From assembly GCA_015852425.1 (NCBI GenBank), contig JAAAIG010000089.1:4079-68078 (forward strand): a DNA stretch of 64,000 nucleotides, written 5' to 3'. The notes beneath the pieces were generated by a model that saw only the letters and a program-made list of their open reading frames with translations, was not told where the DNA came from and did no database searches. Every line of letters begins with the position of its first letter. The first letter of the stretch is position 1. Positions 22,315 to 32,227 of this stretch are shown here, piece by piece. The position numbers and the translations under genes are program-made. Source of the DNA: Gryganskiella cystojenkinii (taxonomy: Eukaryota > Mortierellomycota > Mortierellomycetes > Mortierellales > Mortierellaceae).

Positions 22315-22606
22315 AGGTCTTTCGTCTTCTTTCGAATCGACTATTCCTCGGTCCAATACTCCAATATCTGACAAATATAGGGCCTGCAGTCCTTCAGAAT
22401 AATGTCCACAATAAAAAAGTCTTTTCTAAAGTCTTTTCAATGCGAATTCGCTGGTCATTTGCTCGCCTTGTGAACACATAATAGCATCGAAAAGACTCTC
22501 GCGGTGCGGTGTTCTTATCTTGCACGTTTTTTGAGGCTTGCAATCCCTTTCTCAATTTTTTTTCCATTCGTCCTTCCCTTTCTCACCCACAAACATACAC
22601 GCCACC

Positions 22607-23110
22607 ATGGACATTGTCGTCTCCTCGACAAGCGCGAATGGTAAGGTCACCAAGTTGGCCAACCTTACCCGTGAAGGAATGATCACCGTCACCGTTGAGC
22701 CAGCGAATGATGGCTCTTGTGGTGTCACTCTCAAGGTAGTCGATTCAGAGAAACACTCTGTTCTCTTCTCCAGTCCGACCTTGACATTTTTGGTCGACGA
22801 CGCCATGACCCCGAACCAGATGCAGCGAGAGTCTATAATCTCGCGGCCCCCGTCTTGTTCCTCCTCGGGGTACAAATCTCAAATCTTTCTCAAGACACTC
22901 CATGGAACGATAATCACACTCGGAGTCGATCTCTCGTCGGACACCATTGCCGCCTTCAAGATTCAGGTTCAAGAAGAGACCGGCATTCCTCCAGACCAAC
23001 AACGACTTATTTTTGCGGGCAAGCAGTTGGAGGACCAGTCGACTTTTGCAGATTACAACATCTTAAAAGAGTCAACAATCCATCTTGTGCTGCGACTCTG
23101 TGGCAGTTAA
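22607..23110 (+). CDS. Ubl-family member 3, compact form
   Basis: An intronless 167-residue protein and the shortest complete member, so it shows the basic architecture best. The N-terminal domain ([20 protein letters not shown]) covers residues 1-67, then a linker of only about 25 residues, then a full Ubl. The Ubl is close to ubiquitin ([58 protein letters not shown]). Lysines equivalent to ubiquitin K48 and K63 appear conserved by motif position, while the terminus is CGS instead of RGG. ATG in good context (CCACCATGG). High similarity of the Ubl to true ubiquitin suggests descent from a ubiquitin coding unit, with loss of the conjugation terminus. Confidence 0.88.
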   Translation: MDIVVSSTSANGKVTKLANLTREGMITVTVEPANDGSCGVTLKVVDSEKHSVLFSSPTLTFLVDDAMTPNQMQRESIISRPPSCSSSGYKSQIFLKTLHGTIITLGVDLSSDTIAAFKIQVQEETGIPPDQQRLIFAGKQLEDQSTFADYNILKESTIHLVLRLCGS

Positions 23111-23394
23111 AGAAATAAGGGTTCCTTTCGTCCTTTTCGAGTCAATTCTCTCGTCGGTTTCTTCCCCACAACTTCAACGAACAATCAACCAGCAGTCTCT
23201 CAGAAGAATGACCACAAAAAGTAATAAAAACGTGTTTTCTTTCGTTTGATCGAAGGCTATTGCATCGAGTCGTCGGGCATTGACTCACAATGTGAACGAA
23301 TAAAGCAGATGTTTTACTCTCGAGCTCCATTCCTCTGTCTTTTATCTCCATTCCTTTTTCTCATCTCTCAAAGCACGCTCTCTTCTAACACATC

Positions 23395-23871
23395 ATGGAC
23401 ATTGCGGTCTCCTCGGTAAACAGAGACGGTATGGTCTCCAAGCTGACCAACCTTACGTGTGATTCATTGTTTAGTGTCACTGCGACGGCATTGAACGATG
23501 GCTCCGGTGGTGTCACAATCAAGTTGGTCGACTCCCAAAACAAATCCGTTCTCGTCTCTGGTCCCACCCTGACCCTTTCGATCGACAAGGCTGTGGTGTT
23601 GCACCAACAGCAGCAACAGCGACAGCCAGGACAAGAACGACAACAGTCCTTGCAGCCCCATCTGTCAATCCCCTTGTCTTCGTCTACAGCGCCTTTGAAA
23701 GATGTGGTCGCACTCCACGATCGAAGTCCGGTCGCATGGAGAACTCGTGGTCAGTTAATGAATCAAGCTCCAGTCGCGTGGAGAACCCGTGGTCAGTTGA
23801 CGAACAAGGCTCGTCCATGGACCGAGTCATATCCCTTCGGATCAACAACCACTCATTTTAATGCCAAGTAG
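23395..23871 (+). CDS. Ubl-family member 4, N-terminal domain only
   Basis: A 158-residue intronless ORF starting MDIAVSSVNRDGMVSKLTNL, close to member 3 through residue 67 (VTIKLVDSQNKSVLVSGPTL). It then has a Gln-rich linker and, where the Ubl should be, a different tail. That tail holds two near-identical 14-residue repeats (PVAWRTRGQLMNQA and PVAWRTRGQLTNKA) from a 42-bp DNA duplication, and ends at TAG without any ubiquitin motif. It may be a truncated copy whose Ubl was deleted, or a functional variant acting through the N-terminal domain alone. The ORF is intact, so it is reported as a gene. Confidence 0.65.
   Translation: MDIAVSSVNRDGMVSKLTNLTCDSLFSVTATALNDGSGGVTIKLVDSQNKSVLVSGPTLTLSIDKAVVLHQQQQQRQPGQERQQSLQPHLSIPLSSSTAPLKDVVALHDRSPVAWRTRGQLMNQAPVAWRTRGQLTNKARPWTESYPFGSTTTHFNAK
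23731..23814 (+). repeat. Two-copy 42-bp tandem duplication
   Basis: Units 23731-23772 and 23773-23814 share the core GTCGC(A/G)TGGAGAAC(T/C)CG and keep frame, encoding the duplicated PVAWRTRGQL segment of Ubl-family member 4. Confidence 0.85.
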
Positions 23872-24236
23872 TAAGATGGCGGATCACTTTGGTGGAATAC
23901 AATTTCAATTACTCTTCCTCTCTTGCTTCGCTGTGGCCGTTAAAGGTTTCGTCTCCTAACGAATCGACTCCACCTCGGTACTACCCTTTTCACCACCAGC
24001 GGATGTCGGACCAGTATTCTCCCAAAATAATGATCTCCCAAACAATATTAAATTTTTTTTTATTGCCCTCTGATCAAGGTCACTTTCATGAGAGTCGTGA
24101 ACCATAGGAACAGCGTGTGGGCGTGCAAAGCCTGGCAGCGTGATTGTCGTGCTTTTCACCATCCTTCATGTCCCTTTCCTATTTTCATCTTCTTCGTCAT
24201 CCATCTCAAGCACGCGTCCTGTCCCCTTCTATCGCT
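23872..24236. other. Intergenic region in the Ubl cluster
   Basis: 365 bp without a supported gene. The last part is CT-rich leader-like sequence before a degraded ORF at 24237. Confidence 0.5.
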
Positions 24237-24476
24237 ATGGCGGGCCGCCATCTCGAAAATCGCGAGGGACAAGGCCACGGTTCTCAGTTCGACGCCAAGG
24301 TCCTGATTGGCAATGTTTGTCAGGATTATCCTCACAGAATACATACCTTCCAGATCGAAGCTACAGACACTGTGCACAGCGTCTGGGGGGGGGGGGAGGT
24401 GTGTAAGCGAATAAGAGCCAGGAATGCAATGATGAACACGATACAACTCGAAAAGAGCAGTTATAAGAATACGTGA
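24237..24476 (+). pseudogene. Ubl-family remnant A
   Basis: A 79-codon frame from the ATG at 24237 (MAGRHLENREGQGHGSQFDA). Its middle, VLIGNVCQDYPHRIHTFQIE followed by ATDTVHSV, resembles the first beta-hairpin and helix start of a Ubl (compare VFVKTL...TITLEVEPSDTIENV). The frame then runs into a homopolymer of nine or ten G (near 24386-24395) and loses similarity. It has no MDI domain and no C-terminal half. I read it as a decayed Ubl copy in the same orientation as the cluster. Chance similarity cannot be excluded. Confidence 0.45.
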
Positions 24477-24755
24477 GCTCAAGCTGCAGCAAGCTCTGCC
24501 AGAGCGTTAATGAGCACTCCTGAGACTCCAAGCTGGTAATGACTTTTGGACTCTAGCATAACGAGTTGCTGCTGGGGTTTTGTAACCAGCTCAGCCACTC
24601 GCTCGGCAAAGAGTGATTTCCGAGATCCGTGACTGCACTTTTCTCGTCCTGGCCGCATAACTGTCCTTTCAGCCCACAACATTGTCCTTTGCATTCATCT
24701 CTTGCTTTTTTCATCTCAACTGTGCAACAATCTCAACTCCCTGGTCGCCACTCTC

Positions 24756-25688
24756 ATGGACATCAACGTCTTTTCATCGTCCGACAGGGACAACCACAGC
24801 AAAGTCGCAAATGTCAACCTAAAACCTCCCTGTACCGTCTCTGTCGAATCCGCTGACGATGGTTCAGGAAAGATCATTGTCAAACTGATCGACCATCACA
24901 ACCAAAGTATGACCTTCTCAAGCGAGACGTTGTCCCTCACCTTTGACCATATCCAAGGACTTTTACAGCAGCGGCAGGAAATACAACAACTACAGCAATC
25001 ACAGCAACAGCAGTCTCAGGATCATGGAGTCGCCAGCCGATCTTCGCATTCGATCCGTCAACCTCCACAAACACAGCCAGTAGTACCGCCGCTGCCTCGT
25101 CGGTCAGGACGACACACAACTCCTGCCGTTACTCCTCTAGTGTCGCCACTACAGACCCAAACACAATCACAGAAAAGCAGGCAAGGAACAGAGCCTGCTG
25201 AACAAAACCAGAAAGATCACGGCCAAAAGCGTCCGCGGCATAGCGATGAGAACGACGACAGTGAATCCAGCAGCTCCAAGAGTTCCAAGAGCAGGACGAT
25301 ACCAGCAGCGACAGTCACCACTGCGACCGCCACTACCGCGGCATCTTCTTCTTCTTCGTCTTCGTCTTCGATCGACCAAGCCTCATCAAGACTAAATAAT
25401 TCAACAAGTCGAGTTGTCCAAAACTATAACGGAAGTCAGACACCCAGGGCGGGGATGATGTTCATTTTCATCAAGACCCTGACAGGCAAGATGATTGTCT
25501 GTGAGGTCAAATTCACAACTACGGTCTTTGACGTCAAGTTGAAAATTTTTATGTGGGAAGGAATTCCTGTAGAGGTGCAGAGACTGATCTTTGCAGGCAA
25601 GATCTTGGAAGATGAAAACTCGTTACAGGAATATAATATTCAAAAGGAGTCTACGCTTCACCTCCAACTTGTGGCGAGAGGAAGTTGA
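24756..25688 (+). CDS. Ubl-family member 5, Gln/Ser-rich linker
   Basis: An intronless 310-residue protein. The N-terminal domain ([20 protein letters not shown]) ends near residue 68. A linker rich in Gln, Pro and Ser follows, containing a basic motif ([10 protein letters not shown]) and a long Ser run. The C-terminal Ubl is [36 protein letters not shown] and [18 protein letters not shown]. The first strand KTLTGK and the IQKES motif are identical to ubiquitin, while the helix ([11 protein letters not shown]) is diverged. The chain ends RGS. The start was chosen at the MDI methionine; the frame opens 18 codons earlier at a non-ATG codon. Confidence 0.87.
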   Translation: MDINVFSSSDRDNHSKVANVNLKPPCTVSVESADDGSGKIIVKLIDHHNQSMTFSSETLSLTFDHIQGLLQQRQEIQQLQQSQQQQSQDHGVASRSSHSIRQPPQTQPVVPPLPRRSGRHTTPAVTPLVSPLQTQTQSQKSRQGTEPAEQNQKDHGQKRPRHSDENDDSESSSSKSSKSRTIPAATVTTATATTAASSSSSSSSSIDQASSRLNNSTSRVVQNYNGSQTPRAGMMFIFIKTLTGKMIVCEVKFTTTVFDVKLKIFMWEGIPVEVQRLIFAGKILEDENSLQEYNIQKESTLHLQLVARGS

Positions 25689-25825
25689 AGCTCAGTCTTC
25701 AAAATATATAGTAAAAAATAAAAAGTCCTTCTATCTGATGATATACCAATTTCAGGCAAGAAAGCAAAAGGACGTGGTTTCCCGACTTTTTATTTGATCC
25801 CTCAACAACAATAGTAACAGCAACA

Positions 25826-26745
25826 GAATGCACAACTACGTGGACTGGCATGACACGAACAACTATGGCTGCTGCTACAATGGCAATAGCCGCTGCAAAA
25901 CTTCAAGCCTCTCTTTCTAGCGCAATCAGTTACCACCGTAGCTGCGGCACAGTCACAGACAACGAAACCAACGATGGCACCGCCGTCACTACCAGCAACA
26001 ACAGCAGCGGCAACGAGCGCCTCAGCATCGTCTAATGAAAGAATATCTTGAAGTGCTACACCTCCTCGCACATCACTCCAGACTCGTCTGTTGCCATAGT
26101 GTCGTCCAAAAGCTCTAGGACCAATCGAAAATCCTCAGGTCGGGGCCAACGAATCACACCTGAAATCGATCGATGATGGAAACGAAATTCAAGTTAAGGC
26201 GACGCGAAGAAACTACGATCCAGGAGCAATCGTCGCCAAGATGACTGAGACAACTACACTTGCACGACAGGGAGCACATCGGGCACCATAACCTTCACTA
26301 CTACTGCTGCTCTTGCTTCCACTCCTGCCACTGGCATTAACACAATCGCTACATCGTCAACGTCGGTCACGTCAATACCCTCGTTCGTGTCTTCTCTTTC
26401 CAGAAATACTTCGATTGCGATTGGTTCTGCATTGAGAGAACTTCAGAACATCAAGCACGGCATGATGCGGGTCTTTGTTAAGACCCAGGCGTATCGTCTT
26501 GAGCTCACACCGTTGACGACGATCCGTGAAATCCGATGCATGCTTTGTGAACGGTGCACTCACCTGGAGTTGGAGTCGGAGATGCGTCGCGTCTTTGTGG
26601 AGAAGCACCAACCCATTGTTCATCGCCTGAGCTGTCGACCGCCAAAACGCATTGGTTGGTGAGAAACCACTCGGACAAGAGCCGTTCCTTCTCCGAGGCC
26701 AATGTCACCGCGCCAAAGGTGATGGTTGTCCTCAGGCTCTTGTTG
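25826..26745 (+). pseudogene. Ubl-family remnant B, frameshifted
   Basis: A broken copy in cluster orientation. It begins with Thr/Ala/Ser-rich linker-like sequence (from about 25826). Near 26305-26450 it continues as another Thr/Ser linker, then a Ubl start (MMRVFVKTQAYRLELTPLTT followed by IREIRCMLCER) is readable up to about 26600. The Ubl C-terminus reappears at about 26660-26735 in a different frame (SFSEANVTAPKVMVVLRLL, compare [20 protein letters not shown]). Stops and at least two frame changes break the unit and no MDI start is visible. This split of one Ubl across frames is the clearest sign of gene death in the cluster. Confidence 0.6.
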
Positions 26746-27002
26746 GCACGTACAACCCGTTCCTTTGCTCCCAGCTATTCCACGCAATTTCTTCCCTTAC
26801 ATTTCGCACCCCCTTGGATCGGTCACATGCATAGAGTAAAAAAGTCTCTTTCCCGTTTAACGCGAATTTTCGCGTTTTCTTTTTTGAAAGCAAAAAAAGG
26901 CCATTCCCAATCAATCGATCCATTCGTCTCTTTCTTCATTCCCGTCCATATACTCTTTCATTCCACCCCCTCCCCCTCCCAAACGCTCACTTCACTCTCA
27001 CC

Positions 27003-28139
27003 ATGGACATTGCCGTCTACTCTGGAAGCACCGACAGTCAAAAGCTGATCAAAATGGCCAGTCTCACACGTGGACCGACCTGCACCTTTGTAGTCGCCCC
27101 TTCCATGGACCCATCCGGAGAAGGCGTGATCATCAAAGTGCTCGATGCCAACAATCAATACATCCTCGTGTCCGGTGCCACCTTGACCGTCGACATTGAG
27201 CTCCCAAAGACACAAAAACTTGTACTCCAATCACAGATTCATCAATTGCAAATGCAGGTTCGACAACAAGAACAGCAATTGTTGGAGTACGAACAACAGC
27301 ACGGCAAGCTGCTGCAACTTTCTCAACTGCCTCATCACCACCAGCACAAACTGGAACTGGGAATACAAAAGGAGCAGAAACTGCTAAAGGAAGACCATCA
27401 CCATCATCATCAACAACAACATCACAACCATAAAACACCTCCTTTAAAGTCACACCCCTCTGCATCCGATCACGTCTCCAAGAATGACCACAGCAAGCCC
27501 GAGGCGGTCCAACATGACCTCAGAAACAGGACAACAACGACCACAGTGGCAACAAAGCCACCGAAAGGCGTCGCGAAGACTTCAGTGACAAGCAAAGCGG
27601 CAAGATCACCGCCATCCTCCCGTCTTAGAGGATCCCATCCTCAACTTGCACCCCTTGCTCGAACTCGCAAGCAACAATTGGGCAAGCAATTGGATCCTGC
27701 GCACACCAAACCAGAGAGTCAGTCGACCAGGGCAAAGCGTCCCCATCACGATATCATCGGTGATGGCGACAAGGTCGAAAGACGCGAGTCCAAGAGCCAC
27801 AAGACGGACACAGTCAGCAAGCCTACCACTAAGGCCGCCGCCAAACGATCCCCAAAGAACCATGAGCAAACCAAGAAGAAGGCAGAGAAAGAGGACGGTC
27901 AGGGAGACGAATCGGTCCGAATCATTGTAATGACTCCTCTCAATTGCTCTCATTCGTTCAAGATCAAGAGATCGACCAAGATCTCGGACCTCAAGGGCTT
28001 GATCTCGAATAAGGAGGATGTTCATCCGGACCAACAGCGCCTCGTTTTCAATGGTCAAGTCTTGCAGGACAATCGAACCCTCTCGGACTACAACATTGTT
28101 GAATACATGTCCACCATTGACTTGGAAATCATTAGCTGA
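27003..28139 (+). CDS. Ubl-family member 6, coiled-coil and His/Lys-rich linker
   Basis: An intronless 378-residue protein with ATG in strong context (CACCATGG). The N-terminal domain (MDIAVYSGSTDSQKLIKMAS) is followed by a probable coiled coil rich in Gln, Leu and His (IHQLQMQVRQQEQQLLEYEQ). A His-rich patch (KEDHHHHHQQQHHNHK) and a basic Lys/Arg/Pro linker come next. The C-terminal Ubl is the most diverged: first strand SVRIIVMTPLNCSHSFKIK, but DQQRLVFNGQVLQDNRTLSD and YNIVEYMSTIDLEIIS keep the ubiquitin pattern. The GKQ lysine is replaced by Gln, and no Gly-Gly is present. The coiled coil suggests self-association, an inference from sequence only. Confidence 0.85.
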   Translation: MDIAVYSGSTDSQKLIKMASLTRGPTCTFVVAPSMDPSGEGVIIKVLDANNQYILVSGATLTVDIELPKTQKLVLQSQIHQLQMQVRQQEQQLLEYEQQHGKLLQLSQLPHHHQHKLELGIQKEQKLLKEDHHHHHQQQHHNHKTPPLKSHPSASDHVSKNDHSKPEAVQHDLRNRTTTTTVATKPPKGVAKTSVTSKAARSPPSSRLRGSHPQLAPLARTRKQQLGKQLDPAHTKPESQSTRAKRPHHDIIGDGDKVERRESKSHKTDTVSKPTTKAAAKRSPKNHEQTKKKAEKEDGQGDESVRIIVMTPLNCSHSFKIKRSTKISDLKGLISNKEDVHPDQQRLVFNGQVLQDNRTLSDYNIVEYMSTIDLEIIS

Positions 28140-28350
28140 AGAGGTAGAACGAAATACAAATCCATGTTATCCACTTTTTTATGGTATCGCCATGGTCGTC
28201 GTTGCTATTAAGCAAAAAAAAAATAATTAACGTTTGGTGCAAGTAACAAATCGCGATCTGCGTCCACGCTCAGGACGCCTTGAGCAACAAGAGGAGGGGT
28301 GTCCTTATTTAGCCCACTCAAGTTAAAAAATTTACATGGGATTTGTACCA

Positions 28351-28370
28351 CAAACCCTAACAAACCCTAA
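28351..28370 (+). repeat. Two tandem CAAACCCTAA boxes
   Basis: Two exact 10-bp copies of a telobox-like motif (AAACCCTAA), 57-76 bp upstream of the start of Ubl-family member 7. They lie in its probable promoter or leader. Confidence 0.85.
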
Positions 28371-28426
28371 ATAACTGACTGAACAAAGAGTTCGATCATT
28401 ACTCCTTTGCATTAAACCAATTCACA

Positions 28427-29296
28427 ATGAATATTGCCGTTTTCTCGGGGAATGAGACTTTTGGCGACACGGACAAAGTTGCGAGTCTCACTCGAGGTCC
28501 GACTTTCAAGATCACGGCTGTACCAACTCCAGATGGGACCGGCGTAACCATCCAGTTCGTGGATTCCAAGAACCGAGCCGTCGTCTTTTCAGGCGATGCC
28601 CTGACGTTGTCGTTTGAGCAAACACCAGAGAACAGGCTGGAACAGCAACAGAAACAACCTCCGCCACAACCGTCGTCCTCTCCGTCATGTTCATCTTCTT
28701 CGTCATCGTCGCCGCCAGTTCGACAAGACAATCCGCCCAGGTGTCCAGATCCATCGCGCTCAAGTACTGAGTTTTCTTCAAAACAAGAACAATTCCAGCT
28801 TGTTCCAGTATCAGAAGCAAAGTCGACCCACCAAGAGTCCCCGAAAAAAAAGCGACCCCGGTATGACCCGGAGACAACAGCAACAACAACATCAACAACA
28901 ACCCCCCATGGCATCAATAGGAGCAAAGATGACATCATTATCAAGAACCAGCACAACGACTTCAACAACAAAAAGGAAACCAAAGAGAATGTATTCGTGA
29001 ATACAGATGGAAGAGTTACAAGAGAATCAACAGCCTCAACAAGCGCGCAAGGCAATGAAGAGGTTACAATCACAATAATGAGCGACATGTATAAGTCCTT
29101 TGTCATCAAAACCCGACTTTCACGCACGGTCGATCAAGTGAAGTGTCTTATCCAAGATAAGCTGGGTTTCCCACCGGACCAGCAGAGGCTTATCTATGAA
29201 GGAAAACAACTCGAAGATGGGCGTCTTCTTTCGAACTATGTTATTACAAGAAGCGAAGTTGTTTTCTATCTCGTGTTCCGCTTAAGAGGCAGTTAG
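28427..29296 (+). CDS. Ubl-family member 7, ends RLRGS
   Basis: An intronless 289-residue protein, last member of the cluster. The N-terminal domain starts [20 protein letters not shown] and shares the SLTRGPTF segment with member 6, its closest relative by eye. The linker is rich in Gln, Pro, Ser and Thr and carries a basic motif ([10 protein letters not shown]). The Ubl reads [40 protein letters not shown] and [11 protein letters not shown]. The terminus RLRGS differs from ubiquitin RLRGG only in the last residue. The K48-equivalent lysine is retained and the K63 position is not. A pair of telobox-like motifs precedes the start. Confidence 0.87.
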   Translation: MNIAVFSGNETFGDTDKVASLTRGPTFKITAVPTPDGTGVTIQFVDSKNRAVVFSGDALTLSFEQTPENRLEQQQKQPPPQPSSSPSCSSSSSSSPPVRQDNPPRCPDPSRSSTEFSSKQEQFQLVPVSEAKSTHQESPKKKRPRYDPETTATTTSTTTPHGINRSKDDIIIKNQHNDFNNKKETKENVFVNTDGRVTRESTASTSAQGNEEVTITIMSDMYKSFVIKTRLSRTVDQVKCLIQDKLGFPPDQQRLIYEGKQLEDGRLLSNYVITRSEVVFYLVFRLRGS

Positions 29297-29711
29297 AAAA
29301 AAAAAATGGATATATCCCTCTCCCAGGAATCATCCTCTGATAGTATTCTTCGATAGCAACAATGCTGCCTGTATTCGCTCTCTCTTTCTCTATCTCTGCT
29401 CGCTCATGTAGGGGTTAAGCCTAAGAAGCTTTACTCGGGAAAGAGTGATTGCGTTTTTGATGGCATATCGACAGAAGAAATCACATGATATTTGAGGAGG
29501 TTGTGGGGGTCGTCCAGGTCGATGATGTTTCGCGTTTCCCTCCTATTCAATATGCACATATTACTATACCAAGTTCGTTCTCGCAACAGGAAATGTTTAT
29601 TGCATGTGTCGGAATAGGACTTTTTTTTTGTGGCAATATAACGCCAGGAGGGTGGGGCACTTTTTACTACTTTCTTTTCTGAAGATCCATAGCACGTCAT
29701 ATTAAAAAAAT
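29297..29711. other. Convergent 3' intergenic region
   Basis: 415 bp between the last Ubl gene (plus) and the UBA-domain gene (minus). AT-rich; nothing further recognised. Confidence 0.6.
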
Positions 29712-32227
29712 CTACTCGTCCCAATCCAACAAGTGGTTCGAAGCTTTCTCCAGATCGTAATCGTATTTCTCCAAAGCCCCCCGACTCTGTTCCCGAGTGA
29801 ACCCCATATGCACCAGCTGGTTGATCAACGTCTCCGCATGAGGAGGAGCAGCTGGCGCAAGCTGTTGTTGCTGTTGTTGTTGTTGTTGATCCACCAAAGT
29901 CACCTCATCCGGGAAACTCCCAGGCAACGCCGGACCTTTTGTGTTGTTTTTCAGCCCCACAAACATTTCGTGGTCCTTGGGAGGTCGAGGTCTCAAAGCC
30001 GGTCGTGGCGCGGACGAAGAGGATCCATCGGCCGCGAGAGTCGCTACTGAGGATGACGTTGGAGGGGGTGGTGGCAAAGGTGGACGAGGTGGGGTCATGG
30101 TCATGGACCTGTCCAGAATCACAGTCGACGTTTGATCACTCGCGGTAGCGTTTGAGGGCGAATCACCACCATCGGTAGGCCGGTTCGGTCTAGCAGGGAT
30201 TGGAGGTCGGCTAATACCTCCAGTCGCGGCTGTAGCCCCAGCCGTCGGAGAGGCATTCATGCCTCTTGGTGGTGGTGGCAAGGGTGGAGGAGACGGGGAC
30301 GCGCTTCCGAATCGGGCCTCGCCTCCGAACCGGGCCTGTTGCTGAGCTGGGGTCATACCTCCAACACCACCAGTGGAATGACGATGTGGCTGTTGTTGCT
30401 GTTGCTGTTGTTGTTGGGGTTGTTGCAGTTGATGTTGTTGATGTTGCTGAAGAAGCTGATGTTGGAGGGCGAGTCCGGTCAACTTTGGAGTTGGGGTATA
30501 AGCCGCCACGGGGATCGGAGAAGAGTTGTACTGTCCAGTAGGGCGTGCACCTGGATTCGTGCCGCTGCTATTGTTGCCACCGTTATTGCCGTGCGCACCG
30601 TATTGATAAGAAGAGTGCACAGGCTCGGCTGACGACGACTGAGGTTGGTACGGTTGTTGCTGCGGTTGAGGTTGCTGCTGGTACGAGTATTGTTGCTGTG
30701 GTGGCTGCTGAAGTTGTTGCTGCTCTTGCTGAGGAAGAACCTGAGATCCTCGATTCTGAGCATGGGTGTTTGTCGGTAAGGAATCGTACCCTTGCTGTTG
30801 CTGAAGCTGTTGTGATGAGGTAGCGCCAGTACTGACATTACTGTGACCCATCTGTTGAGCAATCACATCCTTGAGTGCAGCCAAATCATCCACGGGGGTA
30901 TCCCACGGATCTGGGGGCCCAAGTCCTTGTTCAAACTCGCGATAGTCCAATCGAGCCGCGGAGAAGGAGGGCTGGCTCGATTTCTAAAGTAGAAAGAAAG
31001 AATAATAGGAAAACATGTTTAGCTTTCTTACATTGTCCATCGCGAAAACACATCTTTGCATTGCAGTACAAAAAAATCTTACCTCTGACGCGGCATCTCT
31101 CTCGGTCCATTGACGAGGAGCAGCGTTCGAACTCGACTCTTCTTCCAGACAACTGTCGCGCAACATCCCTGTGAGCTCTGAAAGTGGAACAGCTTGCACA
31201 ATGACTTCTTCCTCGGGTTCGTCAACACTCAAGGCACCTCCAGTAGTACGCGCATGATCCTCGTTAGGTGAAGAGCTGGTGCTCGTCTGTTGCCGCGGTT
31301 GCTGGTACTGGTGCTGGTCCTGCTCCGCCAACGCAGCTTTCTCATCCTTACTGCTCGGGAACTGTGCCGCACTGTTGTCAACTACAGGACTGTCGCCGCC
31401 TTCAAACTCGCTGTAGTCGAATCGCTTGTTGCTCTTGTTGTCCAAAGGAAACTCATTGCCATAATCCTTGGGCAAGGAGGAGGCCGAAATAGTCGTCGCA
31501 GCGACCAACGTCGGGGTCAAGATTCTACGATCATCATTGTCCAAGAAACCAGGAGCGATTTTACGAGCACGCGAGAGTCGTTCTTGCTTTAGTCGGGCCT
31601 GTCGTTCCTCCGCATAGAGCTTATAGGCGTTTTCTTTGGCTTCGAGAACAGAGGCTTCCTCGGTCATGATCCTTTGGTATTCTTGGACAATCCTGTGTTC
31701 CAATGTGAATTCGTGGTACCTCTATAATAGGAAACATAAGAAACAAGTGATAAGACGTTGGTCAGTTTTGGTCTTCCACCGTTCACAAGTATAGTTGGTC
31801 CATAGTATAGATGTAGCAAAAGGACGGTATTTCCTTACCCTATGCAGGATGTCGCTTGGAAGAGCATGCATATCATAAGGAGGTGATATCTATCAGATTT
31901 AAAACAAGTACAGTCGTTGTCAGCGCTGTGTATAAGTGAACAAGCACACCTGTGCCAAGCCTCGTGCCAAGGTAACAAAACGACGCCGTCATGTCATAGA
32001 GAAAAGAAGTAAGCGTAGGCCAGTAACATACATGAACTGGCACTTTGAAGAGGGGCGATGCAATCATCTGCACATTCTTGACATCATGGTACGGGGAGAC
32101 ATCTATTCGTCCAAAGTCCAAGAAAGAGAAAGGTTGCGCGATTAGCATGCTGTGGCTGCAGTGCTCCACGTTTTTTTTTTTTTTTTAAATTGAATTCCTT
32201 AATTGTTCACATACGATGCTGAGCCAT
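29712..32227 (-). CDS. UBA-domain protein, UBAP1-like ESCRT-I candidate
   Basis: Predicted 681-residue protein. Five exons: 32227-32215 (13 nt), 32102-32032, 31889-31839, 31721-31083, 30983-29712. The N-terminal part reads SPYHDVKNVQMIASPLFKVP, then ISPPYDMHALPSDIL, then RYHEFTLEHRIVQEYQRI. The pattern of a short hydrophobic Pro segment followed by an aromatic F-x-LE-x-R helix resembles the MVB12/UBAP1-associated (UMA) region, though only loosely. A charged helix follows (EERQARLKQERLSRARK). The middle is Gln-, Pro- and Ser-rich with several polyQ runs and Pro-rich (PPPLPPPP) motifs. The C-terminus is a UBA domain (ETLINQLVHMGFTREQSRGA, then LEKASNHLLDWDE), which binds ubiquitin. Likely role: recognising ubiquitinated cargo for multivesicular bodies. 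The UBA is firm, the ESCRT assignment tentative. Confidence 0.8.

Noticed and set aside
24479..24694. Minus-strand 71-codon frame with a plausible-looking C-terminus
   Set aside because: No ATG context, no family similarity recognised and no splice partner; not enough to call a gene.
18647..29296. Polyubiquitin gene
   Set aside because: Each ORF has only one Ubl, preceded by a different domain and linker, with no head-to-tail ubiquitin units and no terminal Gly-Gly.
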